A stretch of 64,000 nt of DNA. It comes from Geodermatophilus saharensis. GTDB taxonomy: Bacteria; Actinomycetota; Actinomycetes; Mycobacteriales; Geodermatophilaceae. A program made the position numbers and the translations under genes. A model generated the notes under the pieces. That model made no database searches and was not told the DNA's origin. It saw nothing but the letters and a program-made list of their open reading frames with translations. Of this stretch, positions 7,913 to 16,787 are shown piece by piece (within the stretch, counting starts at the first letter, position 1; each line of letters starts with the position of its first letter). Location of the stretch: contig NZ_FZOH01000009.1 in assembly GCF_900188205.1 (NCBI RefSeq), positions 170,940 through 234,939 of the forward strand, read 5' to 3'.

Positions 7913-8788
7913 TCACGCGCCGCGGGACTCGGCCAGCCGCCGCATCCAGTAGCGGAACCAGTCCTCGCCGTAGGGCACGTACACCCGGGTCGGGACGCCG
8001 CGGCGCCGGAGGTCGGCGAGGACGTCGGGCCGCACGCCCAGCAGCTGCTCGACGGTCCCCGCCCCGCCGAGCAGGAGCAGCGCCTCGCGCAGCCGCCCGT
8101 CGTGGGTGGCCATCGACCACTGCGCCCGCCGTCCGGCCAGGTGCGCGCCCAGCCGCAGGTAGGCGACGTCGGTGGGCTCGCCGTAGGGGTGCGCCCCGGA
8201 CCGCTCGACGTAGGCGCCCTTGACCAGCCGCACGTGGACGCCGGCGTCGACGAGCGCGTCGACGTCGCCGGGCGAGCGCAGCAGGTTGGCCTGCACGGTG
8301 GCGCCCAGCCGGTCGGCGAGCCCGCGGCCGGCGACGTCGAGGACGCAGCCCCACACCGCGCCGGTCCGGGCGGCGTCCTCGGCGCCCACCTGCACCCGCC
8401 GGCCCGGGGGCAGCGCGCCCGCGACGGCGGCGAGCCGGTCGGCGGTGCCGGCCGGGTCGACGTCGAGCGCCAGGTGGGTCAGGTCGACCGACAGCCAGGC
8501 GTCGGCCGGGGGCGGGGGCAGCGCGGCGGCCAGGGAGCGGTACCGCTCGGCGACGCCGGCCGCGGTGCCGACGTCGGACACCCCCTCGCCGAAGAGGTCG
8601 ACGCTGACGCCGTGCCCGGCGGCGAGCAGCCGGCCGGCGACGGTCAGCGCCTCGCCGCTGCCCTGGCCGGCCACGTAGCGGGAGGCCGCCCGCCGGCTGA
8701 GCTCCTCCCCGCCCGGCACGGCGCGGACGGCGCGCTCGAACCGCTCGCTCGTCGCCAGCCGGAAAAGCACCGCGCGGTCGAGACCCAC
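7913..8788 (-). CDS. Proline dehydrogenase
   Basis: A 291-residue monofunctional proline dehydrogenase (FAD-dependent TIM barrel), which oxidises L-proline to pyrroline-5-carboxylate. Family motifs visible include VRLVKGAYVE (flavin/substrate barrel strand) and the C-terminal RVYVPYGEDWFRYWMRRLAE helix that contacts proline. GTG start. There is no pyrroline-5-carboxylate dehydrogenase beside it, which is the usual partner. Instead it lies 21 bases downstream of the HAD phosphatase of the Ter biosynthetic operon, so it is probably co-transcribed with that module. A role in the stress pathway rather than ordinary proline catabolism is an inference from position. Confidence 0.85.
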   Translation of the reverse strand: MGLDRAVLFRLATSERFERAVRAVPGGEELSRRAASRYVAGQGSGEALTVAGRLLAAGHGVSVDLFGEGVSDVGTAAGVAERYRSLAAALPPPPADAWLSVDLTHLALDVDPAGTADRLAAVAGALPPGRRVQVGAEDAARTGAVWGCVLDVAGRGLADRLGATVQANLLRSPGDVDALVDAGVHVRLVKGAYVERSGAHPYGEPTDVAYLRLGAHLAGRRAQWSMATHDGRLREALLLLGGAGTVEQLLGVRPDVLADLRRRGVPTRVYVPYGEDWFRYWMRRLAESRGA

Positions 8789-8809
8789 GCGGTCACCCTG
8801 CCAGAGGCC

Positions 8810-9616
8810 TCAGGCCCGCTCGAGCAGCCAGCGGACGATCTCCTCCCCCGCCGCCGCGCCGGTGGCCGCGGTGACGGCCACCCGGCTGCCGGTCCAGCCC
8901 TGCTCGTGCAGCTCGCCGTGCGCGGGCCGGACGGCGGCGTCGGCGGCGAGCAGCATCGGCGCGTCGAGCAGGCTGTCGCCGGCGCACAGCAGCCGCGGCG
9001 CGGGCCCCTCCCCCGCCAGCAGCCGGCGCAGCCGCAGCAGCCCGCCGGCCTTCGACAGCCCGGCGGGGACGACGTAGACCTTGCGGCCCTGCACGCTCAG
9101 CGTGGCGCCCGCGGCGCTCGCGGCGGCGGTGGTGGCAACCAGCCAGTCCGCCGGGATGCCCTCGCGGGTGTGCGCCACGAGGTAGCCGAACAGGCCCTCG
9201 GCCGGGCGCACGGTGCGCACCCACGGCTCGCCGGCCACCGCCTCCAGCGGGGCGAGCAGCTCGGCCAGCGGCGCCGCCTGCGCCGCGGTGGCCGCCGCCC
9301 AGGCGTCCCAGTCGGGGTCGCGGACGCCGTCGACGAGGAGGACGCCGCCGTTGCCGCACAGCGCGTAGCGGGGCACCAGCGGCAGCCGCACCCGCTCGTA
9401 CTGGGCGGCGGTGCGGGTGGTCACCGGGACGACGAGGGCGCGGCGGCCGAGCTCGGCCAGCAGCTCCCAGGAGACCGGCGTGGCGTGGCTCAGCGGGGCG
9501 CCGTCGAGGTGCTCGACGACTGCCAGCCCGTCGGTGCCCCCGGCCGCGGACGCGGAGTAGATCAGCGTCCGGTCGAGGTCGACGGCGGCGAGGGTGGCGG
9601 GGAGGACCGCGGTCAC
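8810..9616 (-). CDS. HAD-superfamily phosphatase (sucrose-phosphate-phosphatase-like) of the Ter module
   Basis: A 268-residue HAD hydrolase. Motif I is DLDRTLIYS, motif II is VTTRT, the motif III lysine lies in LSKAGG, and motif IV is CAGDSLLDAPML; the cap resembles the sucrose-6-phosphate phosphatase type. The GTG start at 9616 overlaps the stop of the upstream phosphoribosyltransferase gene (GTGA), the third such overlap in a row, so the four genes are translationally coupled. In the published Ter system such a phosphatase is proposed to dephosphorylate the nucleoside-like product made by the two phosphoribosyltransferases. The exact substrate is unknown. Confidence 0.85.
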   Translation of the reverse strand: MTAVLPATLAAVDLDRTLIYSASAAGGTDGLAVVEHLDGAPLSHATPVSWELLAELGRRALVVPVTTRTAAQYERVRLPLVPRYALCGNGGVLLVDGVRDPDWDAWAAATAAQAAPLAELLAPLEAVAGEPWVRTVRPAEGLFGYLVAHTREGIPADWLVATTAAASAAGATLSVQGRKVYVVPAGLSKAGGLLRLRRLLAGEGPAPRLLCAGDSLLDAPMLLAADAAVRPAHGELHEQGWTGSRVAVTAATGAAAGEEIVRWLLERA

Positions 9617-10740
9617 CGGGTCACCGGCCGGATCAGCCCGACGCAGGAGTAGGGCAGGCCGGGCACCTCCACCAGCGGCACCCCGCGGGCCTGCGCGAGG
9701 GCGACGACGTGCCGCAGGTCGGCGGCGCGGTCGGGCCGGACCAGCACCTGCCAGGGCACGCGGCGCAGCAGCACCCGGGTGGTCTCCCCCACGCCGGGCT
9801 TGACCAGGTTGACGTCGGCGACGCCGTGGTCGGCCGCGATCCGCTCCACCGCCGCCCACCCGGCCCAGGTCGGCCGGCGCCGCGCGGCGGGGACGTCGTC
9901 GGCCGGGGGCCGGGTGGGGAAGGCGGCGGCGACGGTGTCGACGAACAGCTCCGACACGTCGGAGCCGGCGAGCTCGGCGTAGTACTTCGCGCCGTGGAAC
10001 ATGCCGGGGCCGATGAGGTCCTCGCGCAGCACCGTCCGCGACACCAGCCCGGACACCGTGCTGTTGAGGCAGGCGCTGGGGATGAGGAAGTCGTCGCGGG
10101 TGCCGTACAGCTCGGTGCAGACGCCGGGGTCGGCGAGCACGGCGAGCCGGTCGTCGAGGGCGGCGTCCTCCGGGTGCGCGGCGACCCAGCCGGCGACGGC
10201 CTCGGTCAGCTGCCGCTGGATGGCGCCCTTGCCGGTCCAGCCGTCGACGAACCGCAGCGCGCCGGCCGGGTGGCGGGCGAGCACGTGCGCCATCGCCACC
10301 TCGTCGATGCCCCGGCCGCGGATGATCGAGATCGTGTAGTGCGGCACGTCGACGCCGCGCGAGGCCCGGTACCAGCGGCGCAGCAGCACCCCGATCGGGG
10401 TGCCGGCGCGGGCCAGCGAGACCAGCACCGGCCGGTGCCCGGCCGCGGCCGCGGCGTCCCACACCAGCTCCCCGACCCGGGCGACGGCGTCGGCGAGCCG
10501 GCCGGCCGACTGCTCCAGCGCGGTCGTGAACAGCGCGAGGTAGGCGTCGTCGGGCTGGTACTCGACCGGCAGCATCTCCGAGTAGTGGGTGCCCGACTGG
10601 ATGGCCTCCTCGCGGTCCTCGGTGCCGCGCTCGAGCGCCACGCCGGACAGGTCGGTGAGCAGCCAGGTGACGTCCTCGGCCGGGTAGGAGCCGAACCGGC
10701 CGGGGACGGCGGCCGTGAGCGGGGGCTGCAGCGCGGTCAC
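9613..10740 (-). CDS. StiP-type phosphoribosyltransferase-like protein of the Ter module
   Basis: A 375-residue protein. The opening FGSYPAEDVTWLLTDLSG and the block HYSEMLPVEYQPDD are characteristic of the family annotated as StiP (cysteine protease StiP in many databases). Comparative genomics of Ter operons assigns it to the phosphoribosyltransferase fold. Further conserved pieces are LARAGTPIGVLLRRW, the PRPP-loop-like FVDGWTGKGAI and a C-terminal NLVKPGVGETTRVLLRRVPWQ. The GTG start overlaps the upstream gene by GTGA. It probably catalyses one of the two ribosyl-transfer steps of the proposed nucleoside-like metabolite. The protease label in databases is not supported by a visible catalytic triad. 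Confidence 0.82.
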   Translation of the reverse strand: MTALQPPLTAAVPGRFGSYPAEDVTWLLTDLSGVALERGTEDREEAIQSGTHYSEMLPVEYQPDDAYLALFTTALEQSAGRLADAVARVGELVWDAAAAAGHRPVLVSLARAGTPIGVLLRRWYRASRGVDVPHYTISIIRGRGIDEVAMAHVLARHPAGALRFVDGWTGKGAIQRQLTEAVAGWVAAHPEDAALDDRLAVLADPGVCTELYGTRDDFLIPSACLNSTVSGLVSRTVLREDLIGPGMFHGAKYYAELAGSDVSELFVDTVAAAFPTRPPADDVPAARRRPTWAGWAAVERIAADHGVADVNLVKPGVGETTRVLLRRVPWQVLVRPDRAADLRHVVALAQARGVPLVEVPGLPYSCVGLIRPVTR

Positions 10741-12008
10741 GGTGCGGGCTCCCAGAGCGGCACCGGGACCACGTGGACGGCGCGGGCGGCGAAGGGGCGC
10801 AGCGCCTGCGCCAGCGGGGCAGCGTCGGCGGCCGGGGCGTCGACGACGACCACGACGTCGTCGGCGCGCAGGTCCGACCAGGGACCGTGCGCCGGGACGG
10901 CGGCGGGATCGGCGAGGTTGTGCACCCGCGAGGTGCGGGACGGGTCGTCCGGCGCGGGGAAGGACAGGCTGCGGCGCAGGGCGTAGCCGGGGTCGTCGGC
11001 GGCGTGCACGGGGCTCCGGGTGGTCGACTGGGTGGTGACGGGGACGCCCGCCAGCCGCCCGGCGAGGGCGGCGGCGAGCACGGTGGGCGCGTACACGAAC
11101 TCCTCGGTGCCGAGCACGAGGACCCCGCGGCTGCCGGCCAGCGCCGGCGCGAGCGCGGCGGCCGCGGTGCCGGCGGCCGCGTGCAGCCGGGCGGTCCCGG
11201 CGGCGGTCAGCCCGTGGCGGGCCGTGGTCGGCGCGCCCGCCGGCCACAGTCCCTCGTGCACCCGCACCGCGCCGGGAGCGCCGGCCGGGATCGGCGCCGG
11301 GGCGGGCAGCGCGGCTCGGGCGGCCGCGGCGCGCGCCAGGACGTCGTCGGGGAGGGTGAGCGCGGTGGTGAGGACGGCGGCGACGTCGACCCGCACGCCC
11401 AGCGCGGCGGCGCGCTCGGCGAAGGCGGCCCGCGCCGCGGGCGGGCGGGCGTCGAGCAGGGTGCCGACGACGTAGCGCTCCCGCGGCCAGCGGGCGTGCA
11501 GCTCGGCGACGGTGTTGAGCGCGGTGCGCCCGCTGGTCAGCTCGTCGTCGACGAGCACCAGCGGGCCGGGCGCGTCGAGGCCCACGGGGCCGGCCGGCTG
11601 CAGGGCGTGGGCGACGGCGTGGGAGTGCTCCTCCTCGAACGCGGCCGCCACCGGCACGCCCGGGTGGACCCGTCGCGTGGTCGACAGCGCGGCCGCACCG
11701 AGCCGTGCGGCGGCGGCGTGCCCGAGTCCGGTGGCGGTCTCGCAGTAGCCGATCACCAGGCCGGGCACCTCCCCGCCCAGGACGGCGGCCACGGCGTCAC
11801 CGACGGCGTGCGCGGCAGCCAGGACCTCGGCGGGGGCGACCGGCACGTGCTTGCCGAGGACGCGGGAGACGACGAGGTGGGCCCGGCGCGGGTTGTCCCG
11901 CAGCGCCAGGCCGCACAGCCGCGCGAAGCGGCCGGGGTCGGACACCCCGACGTCGAGCAGCGCGGAGACGGTGCCGGCGAGACCCGCCGGGACGATCGTG
12001 GCGGTCAC
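10737..12008 (-). CDS. Phosphoribosyltransferase with TRSP/PELOTA-type C-terminal domain
   Basis: A 423-residue protein. Residues 40-210 form a type I phosphoribosyltransferase domain with the PRPP-binding signature LVLVDDELTSGRTALNT. The C-terminal half (VRVHEGLWPAG; LVLGTEEFVYAPTVLAAAL; the STTRSP block) matches the TRSP/PELOTA-like domain found fused to this enzyme in Ter operons. GTG start, overlapping the aldolase stop by GTGA. It is likely the core glycosyl-bond-forming enzyme of the module, using PRPP and an unknown base. The assignment is firm at the domain level; the substrate is not known. Confidence 0.87.
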   Translation of the reverse strand: MTATIVPAGLAGTVSALLDVGVSDPGRFARLCGLALRDNPRRAHLVVSRVLGKHVPVAPAEVLAAAHAVGDAVAAVLGGEVPGLVIGYCETATGLGHAAAARLGAAALSTTRRVHPGVPVAAAFEEEHSHAVAHALQPAGPVGLDAPGPLVLVDDELTSGRTALNTVAELHARWPRERYVVGTLLDARPPAARAAFAERAAALGVRVDVAAVLTTALTLPDDVLARAAAARAALPAPAPIPAGAPGAVRVHEGLWPAGAPTTARHGLTAAGTARLHAAAGTAAAALAPALAGSRGVLVLGTEEFVYAPTVLAAALAGRLAGVPVTTQSTTRSPVHAADDPGYALRRSLSFPAPDDPSRTSRVHNLADPAAVPAHGPWSDLRADDVVVVVDAPAADAAPLAQALRPFAARAVHVVPVPLWEPAP

Positions 12009-13207
12009 GCGCGGCGGACCTCGCCGCCGGCGAAGACCTCCGCCACCCGGCGCTCCCCGGCCGACAGCAGGTCGACCAGCGCCGCCTCGTCGGCGACCAC
12101 GCCGTAGACGGCGGCGCGGCGGCTGATCAGCTCCGCCCACAGCGCGTGCGGTCCGATCTCGTTCATCCGGCCGTTGCCGGAGACCGCGATGCCGCCCTGG
12201 CCGCGTGCGGTGAGGATCTCGAGGGCGTCGTCGTACTCGGTGCGCGAGACGGTCAGCAGCGCGTTGACCACCGAGACGTGCGCCGGGTGGATCACGGTCT
12301 TGCCGAGCACCCCGTTGGCCTTGTCGAGGGCGACCTCGCGCACCAGGCCGTCGAGGTCGCCGGCGATCATCCGCTGCCGCAGCCGGCCCTCGTGCTGCTC
12401 GGTGAACGGGGACTGGCGCAGCTGCGGCTTGAACAGCCGGGGGCCGGGGATGTGCTCCCACACCGCGCCGGTGACCACGTGCTCGCCGCCGCGGGTGAAC
12501 CGGTTGACCACGTCGGCCAGGCAGTCCCGCACGACGGCGACGTCCCAGATCGTGGTGTCGCGGTCGCGGCGCAGGCCGAACAGCCCCGACAGGTCGGTGC
12601 CGCCCACGCGCAGGCACAGCACCTGCTCGCGGTGGGCGTCGACGACCGCGGCGAGGGCGGCCAGCGCCTCGGCGCGGGTCTCCCGCCACGCGAGGTCGGG
12701 CGTCTCGAGGATCGGCATGCCGTAGAGCGGGTGCCCGGTGTCGGCGGTGACCTCGGCGATCGCCTCGAGCATCGGCCCGAGGGTCGCGCCGGTGGCCTTG
12801 GGCAGGCTGAACCCGGTCAGCCGGGCCAGCGCCGGTCCCGCCCCGACGGCGATCGAGCGGATCTGCTCCGGCGTGCGCACCCGCACGAACACCAGCGGCA
12901 GCGGCGCCGGGTCGCCCTCGGTGACCCGCCGGTCGATCCGCTGCAGCGCGGCGACGACGTTGGCCTCGGCCTCCCCCACGGCGGCGTGCGGGATGGCGTC
13001 CTCCAGGCACCACACGGTGCTCGTGGCGCCCGCGGCGGCGGCCCGGGCGGCGTCGGCGTCCAGGGACGGCCGGGTGCCGGGGCTGTAGAGGGTCGCGCCG
13101 AGGGCCAGGGCGAGCATGGCGCGCGGCGTGGCGGGGCCGATCTCCCCCGGCGGGACGGCGAAGAGCCGCTCGCGCTCGTCGTCGGTCAGGTAGGCGAAGT
13201 GGCGCAC
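12005..13207 (-). CDS. HpcH/HpaI (citrate-lyase beta-like) aldolase of the Ter module
   Basis: A 400-residue protein of the CitE/HpcH-HpaI TIM-barrel family, which performs C-C bond cleavage or formation on CoA-linked or pyruvate-type substrates. The conserved barrel strands are visible: TLYSPGTRP, WCLEDAI (metal-binding acids), VFVRVRTPEQI, LPKATGA, PLYGMPILETPD and LRVGGTDLSGLFGL. GTG start with a GAGAGGGA ribosome-binding site. It is the first gene of the four-gene overlapping biosynthetic run (aldolase, two phosphoribosyltransferases, HAD phosphatase) and follows the TerD-vWA gene. It may supply or modify the carbon skeleton of the proposed metabolite (inference from the published Ter analysis). 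Confidence 0.85.
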   Translation of the reverse strand: MRHFAYLTDDERERLFAVPPGEIGPATPRAMLALALGATLYSPGTRPSLDADAARAAAAGATSTVWCLEDAIPHAAVGEAEANVVAALQRIDRRVTEGDPAPLPLVFVRVRTPEQIRSIAVGAGPALARLTGFSLPKATGATLGPMLEAIAEVTADTGHPLYGMPILETPDLAWRETRAEALAALAAVVDAHREQVLCLRVGGTDLSGLFGLRRDRDTTIWDVAVVRDCLADVVNRFTRGGEHVVTGAVWEHIPGPRLFKPQLRQSPFTEQHEGRLRQRMIAGDLDGLVREVALDKANGVLGKTVIHPAHVSVVNALLTVSRTEYDDALEILTARGQGGIAVSGNGRMNEIGPHALWAELISRRAAVYGVVADEAALVDLLSAGERRVAEVFAGGEVRRA

Positions 13208-13278
13208 GGTCGATCCCTCTCACCCTCTGCTGGATGTGGGCTGGATGCGGCCTGGACGGCCGGTGTGGTCTCGGGGGG

Positions 13279-14661
13279 TCAGGGACGCAGCAGGCCCTGG
13301 GCCCGCGCCCGCTGCAGCCAGCCGGGGTACTCGGTCATCAGCCGGTCGAACAGCGCGTCGTCGCCGATCGGCCGGCGGCCCATGAGGTCGTCCTGGTCGA
13401 CGGCGAAGAAGTCGGCGTTGTCGGTGAACCGGCCCTCGAGGTCGTCGAGCCGCTGCAGGTAGGAGAACTGCCGCTCCGGGCCGATGCCCATGAACTGCCA
13501 GAACACCGGCTCGTAGGACGCCGCACGGATCTGCCGGGTGGCCACCGCCTTGTCACTGGGCGCCCCGTCGGTCAGGAACATGACGTAGACGGGCACCTGC
13601 GCCGGCTGGGGCTCGGCGCGCTCGCGGCTGTCGCCGAAGTAGGCCTGGCGGACGGCGGCCATCGCGGCGCCGTAGCGGGTGTCGTACTCCAGCGGGTACC
13701 GGTGGGTGAGCTCGGCGATGTACTGCTGGTGGCCCTCCAGTCGCAGCCCCGGCTCGGGCCGGTGCACGTCCTTGCCGAAGAGGAAGACGTCCACGACGCC
13801 GTCGTCGTCGAAGCGCAGTCCCAGCGCGAGCACCCGCTCGGCCAGCCGCTGCACGGCGCCGGCGCGGTACAGCGCGGCCATCGAGCCGGAGATGTCGAGC
13901 ACCAGCGCGACGCGGGCGGTGTGCTCGCCCAGGCCCCGCTTCTGCAGGCTGACGCCGGCGGTCTTGACCAGGCTGAGCATCTGCGGCGCCTGCGCCGACA
14001 GCTTCTTCTCCAGGTCGACCAGCCGGCGCTTCTCCATGCTGACCGGCGGTGCCGCCGGCGGGGGCGGGGCGGACGGTGCGGCGGCGGGGGCCGGTGCGGC
14101 GGCGGGGGCAGCGGCAGGCTCGTCGTCGACGCTGACGCCGACGTCGGTGGCCATGGCCGCCAGGCCGCCGGTGTAGCCCTGCCCGACCGCGCGGACCTTC
14201 CACTCGCCGCCGCGGCGGTAGACCTCGGCGAAGACCAGGGCGGTCTCCGGCCCGGCGGCCAGCTCGCAGCGCACCGCGGCCGGGGCGCCGCCGTCGGGGG
14301 CCACCTCGACGGCGAGGCCGGTGAGCGCGCCGAAGGTGCCCGCGCCGTCGAGGGAGGCGCCGATGACGACCTTCTCCACGTCGGCGGGCAGCGCGGCGGG
14401 GTCGATGCGGACCTGGTCGACGGTCCCGCCGCCGCGGGTGGACTTGCCGAGGTGGCGCACCGCGCCGCCGGCGCCGGCGGGCTGGTTGTAGAAGACGAAG
14501 TCGTCGTCGCTGCGGACCCGGCCGGCGCCGGTGGTGAGGAACGCCGAGAGGTCGGCGTCGACGCCGGGCGCCGGGTTCCAGGTGAGGGTGACGACGACGG
14601 GACCGGTCAGGCCGGCCTGGGCCAGGCCGACGTTGCCGCCGCGGGTGAGGACGTGGACCAC
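13279..14661 (-). CDS. TerD-vWA fusion protein (TerF-like)
   Basis: A 460-residue protein with three parts. Residues 1-180 form a TerD domain ([21 protein letters not shown], a calcium-site-like segment, [13 protein letters not shown]); about 50 residues of Ala/Pro linker follow; the C-terminal 250 residues form a von Willebrand A domain with a complete MIDAS (DISGSM, then FLTDGAPSD). Such TerF-like fusions are thought to recruit partners to TerD at the membrane through a metal-bridged contact. GTG start at 14661 with a weak ribosome-binding site, so the start is less certain than the domains. It is preceded by a strong hairpin after terD. Confidence 0.88.
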   Translation of the reverse strand: MVHVLTRGGNVGLAQAGLTGPVVVTLTWNPAPGVDADLSAFLTTGAGRVRSDDDFVFYNQPAGAGGAVRHLGKSTRGGGTVDQVRIDPAALPADVEKVVIGASLDGAGTFGALTGLAVEVAPDGGAPAAVRCELAAGPETALVFAEVYRRGGEWKVRAVGQGYTGGLAAMATDVGVSVDDEPAAAPAAAPAPAAAPSAPPPPAAPPVSMEKRRLVDLEKKLSAQAPQMLSLVKTAGVSLQKRGLGEHTARVALVLDISGSMAALYRAGAVQRLAERVLALGLRFDDDGVVDVFLFGKDVHRPEPGLRLEGHQQYIAELTHRYPLEYDTRYGAAMAAVRQAYFGDSRERAEPQPAQVPVYVMFLTDGAPSDKAVATRQIRAASYEPVFWQFMGIGPERQFSYLQRLDDLEGRFTDNADFFAVDQDDLMGRRPIGDDALFDRLMTEYPGWLQRARAQGLLRP

Positions 14662-14820
14662 GCTGCTGCCGCTCAGCCGGAGGAGCGGGCGGTGCGCGGG
14701 TGGACGGCGGGCACGTCAGCGGGCATGGCGGGGTCGGACCTCCGGTCTCGGGCGGGTGCGGAAGCGCGCGGACAGTACGTCGGGCGGGCCCGGAACGGGA
14801 GGGATCGGCGCGCGGGGCGG

Positions 14821-14855
14821 CACCGGGCCCGGACGGGTGCCGTCCGGGCCCGGTG
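14821..14855 (-). terminator. 16-bp hairpin immediately after terD
   Basis: The arms 14821-14836 and 14840-14855 are perfectly complementary around a 3-base loop, five bases past the terD stop on the minus strand. It may end the terC-terD transcript or reduce read-through into the vWA and biosynthetic genes. Confidence 0.7.
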
Positions 14856-14860
14856 GTGGG

Positions 14861-15442
14861 TCAGCCGACGTTGACGCCGAAGTCCTGGGCGATGCCGCGC
14901 AGGCCCGAGGCGTAGCCCTGGCCGACGGCGCGGAACTTCCAGTCGGCGCCGTTGCGGTAGAGCTCACCGAAGACCATGGCGGTCTCGACCGAGGCGTCCT
15001 CGGTGAGGTCGTAGCGGGCGATCTCCTGGCCGTTGGCCTGGTTGACGATGCGGATGAACGCGTTGCGCACCGCGCCGAAGTTCTGCTTGCGGTTGTCCGC
15101 GTCGTAGATCGACACCGGGAAGACGATCTTGTCGACCGTCGGCGGCACGCCGGCCAGGTTCACCTGGATGACCTCGTCGTCGCCCTCGCCCTGGCCGGTG
15201 AGGTTGTCACCGACGTGGACGACCGAGCCGTCGGGGCTGCGGAGGTTGTTGAAGAAGACGAAGCCCGAGTCGTCGGGGGTGACCCTGCCGCCGGCGTCGA
15301 GCATGATCGCCGACGCGTCGAGGTCGAAGTCGCCCCCGGAGAACGTGTTGACGTCCCAGCCGAGGCCCACGTTCACCGCGGTCAGGCCCGGCGCCTCCTT
15401 GGTCAGCGAGACGTTCCCGCCCTTGGAGAGGCTGACACCCAT
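14861..15442 (-). CDS. terD: TerD tellurium/stress-resistance protein
   Basis: A 193-residue canonical TerD protein: MGVSLSKGGNVSL start, LGWDVN, the calcium-binding acidic cluster GGDFDLDASA, FVFFNNLRSPDGSV, GDNLTGQGEGDDE and the C-terminal WKFRAVGQGYASGL. I chose the ATG at 15442 because GGGAG lies eight bases upstream; a further ATG at 15457 has no ribosome-binding site. TerD binds calcium and associates with TerC at the membrane. It lies downstream of terC and upstream of the TerD-vWA gene, and the length is exactly that of the family. Confidence 0.93.
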   Translation of the reverse strand: MGVSLSKGGNVSLTKEAPGLTAVNVGLGWDVNTFSGGDFDLDASAIMLDAGGRVTPDDSGFVFFNNLRSPDGSVVHVGDNLTGQGEGDDEVIQVNLAGVPPTVDKIVFPVSIYDADNRKQNFGAVRNAFIRIVNQANGQEIARYDLTEDASVETAMVFGELYRNGADWKFRAVGQGYASGLRGIAQDFGVNVG

Positions 15443-15689
15443 CTGTTGGACTCCCATGTCTGTCGGGTCGCGCAGCGGCGGTCGCCGCTGGCGAGCACGC
15501 CGGACGGGCCGGCGTCACCGGCGGGTGCGCAGGCGCGGGCGCCCGGCGCTGTCCCCCGGTCCCGCTGCGCGGGGTGCCGGTCGGGCACCCAGCGGAGCGG
15601 AGGTGTCTCGGATACTGCCGCACGGTCACCGGGAGCAACAGGTGCCGTGACGCGGACGGGTCACCGCCGGCGCGGCCTGCCCGGCCCGG

Positions 15690-16787
15690 TCAGGCCGGGG
15701 GCGCGGGCCGCGCGGGACGCGGCTGCTCCTCGCCCTGCCGCTCCGCGGTCGGCACGCCGGTCTCGCCCGCCACCGCGGCCGCACCCCGGCCGACGGTGCC
15801 CTGCGCGGCCGCCTCCCGGGCGTCGCGGCGGCTGCGCGCGAGGCTCGCGACCGTGGTGATGAACAGCGTCACCACGATGACCGCGAGCGACAGCCAGGTG
15901 GGCACCTCGGGGATGGCGGTGACGTGCTCGCCGCCGTTGATGAACGGCAGCTCGTTCTCGTGCAGCGCGTGGATGAGCAGCTTGATCCCGATGAAGCCGA
16001 GGATGACCGCCAGGCCGTAGTGCAGGTAGACCAGCCGGTCGAGCAGGCCGTCGATGAGGAAGAACAGCTGGCGCAGGCCCAGCAGGCTGAAGGCGTTGGC
16101 GGTGAAGACGAGGAAGGTCTCCTGCGTCAGGCCGAAGATCGCCGGGATCGAGTCGACGGCGAAGAGGATGTCGGCGCTGCCGATGGCGACCAGCGCGATG
16201 GCCAGCGGGGTGATGAACCGCCGGCCGTCGATCTTCGTGGTCAGCCGGTCGGAGTGGTACTCCTGCGTCGTCGGCACGATCTTGCGGGTGAGCCGCAGGA
16301 ACGCGTTCTCCTTGAACTCGTCGTCGTCGTGGCCGCTGGCCCGGGCCTGCGCGACGGCGGTGTAGATGAGGAACGCGCCGAACAGGTAGAAGACCCAGCT
16401 GAAGTTCTCGATGGCCGCGGCGCCGAGGAAGATGAACACCGTCCGCAGCACCAGGGCGAAGGCGATGCCGAACAGCAGCACCTTCTGCTGCAGCTCCCGC
16501 GGCACCGCGAAGCTGGCCATGATCAGGACGAAGACGAACAGGTTGTCCACCGAGAGGCTCTTCTCGGTGATGTAGCCGGCGAAGTACTCACCGCCGAACT
16601 GTCCGCCGGCGAAGACCCACACCAGGATCCCGAAGACGATGGCCAGCGCGACGTAGATCGCCGACCACGTCGCCGACTCGCGCAGCGTGGGGGCGTGCGG
16701 CGTGCGCACGTGGCCGACGAAGTCGAACGCGATCATCCCGACGATCGCGGCGACGGTGATCCCCCACACCCAGAGCGGGACGTCCAT
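15690..16787 (-). CDS. terC: TerC integral membrane protein
   Basis: A 365-residue TerC protein with about nine transmembrane helices and the family's acidic membrane motifs (EKSLSVDNLFVFVLI and ADILFAVDSIPAIFG), implicated in metal ion handling. The C-terminal 50 residues are hydrophilic and Ala/Pro/Glu-rich. The start at 16787 is supported by GGAGGAAC seven bases upstream. It is the first gene of the minus-strand Ter locus and the likely membrane anchor for the TerD proteins encoded downstream. I could not identify a convincing -35/-10 pair in 16788-17090. Confidence 0.92.
   Translation of the reverse strand: MDVPLWVWGITVAAIVGMIAFDFVGHVRTPHAPTLRESATWSAIYVALAIVFGILVWVFAGGQFGGEYFAGYITEKSLSVDNLFVFVLIMASFAVPRELQQKVLLFGIAFALVLRTVFIFLGAAAIENFSWVFYLFGAFLIYTAVAQARASGHDDDEFKENAFLRLTRKIVPTTQEYHSDRLTTKIDGRRFITPLAIALVAIGSADILFAVDSIPAIFGLTQETFLVFTANAFSLLGLRQLFFLIDGLLDRLVYLHYGLAVILGFIGIKLLIHALHENELPFINGGEHVTAIPEVPTWLSLAVIVVTLFITTVASLARSRRDAREAAAQGTVGRGAAAVAGETGVPTAERQGEEQPRPARPAPPA

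Noticed and set aside
9613..10740. Cysteine protease (StiP) as the function
   Set aside because: The family name is used in databases, but no convincing protease triad is visible. The coupled neighbours and PRPP-loop-like segment favour a phosphoribosyltransferase role.
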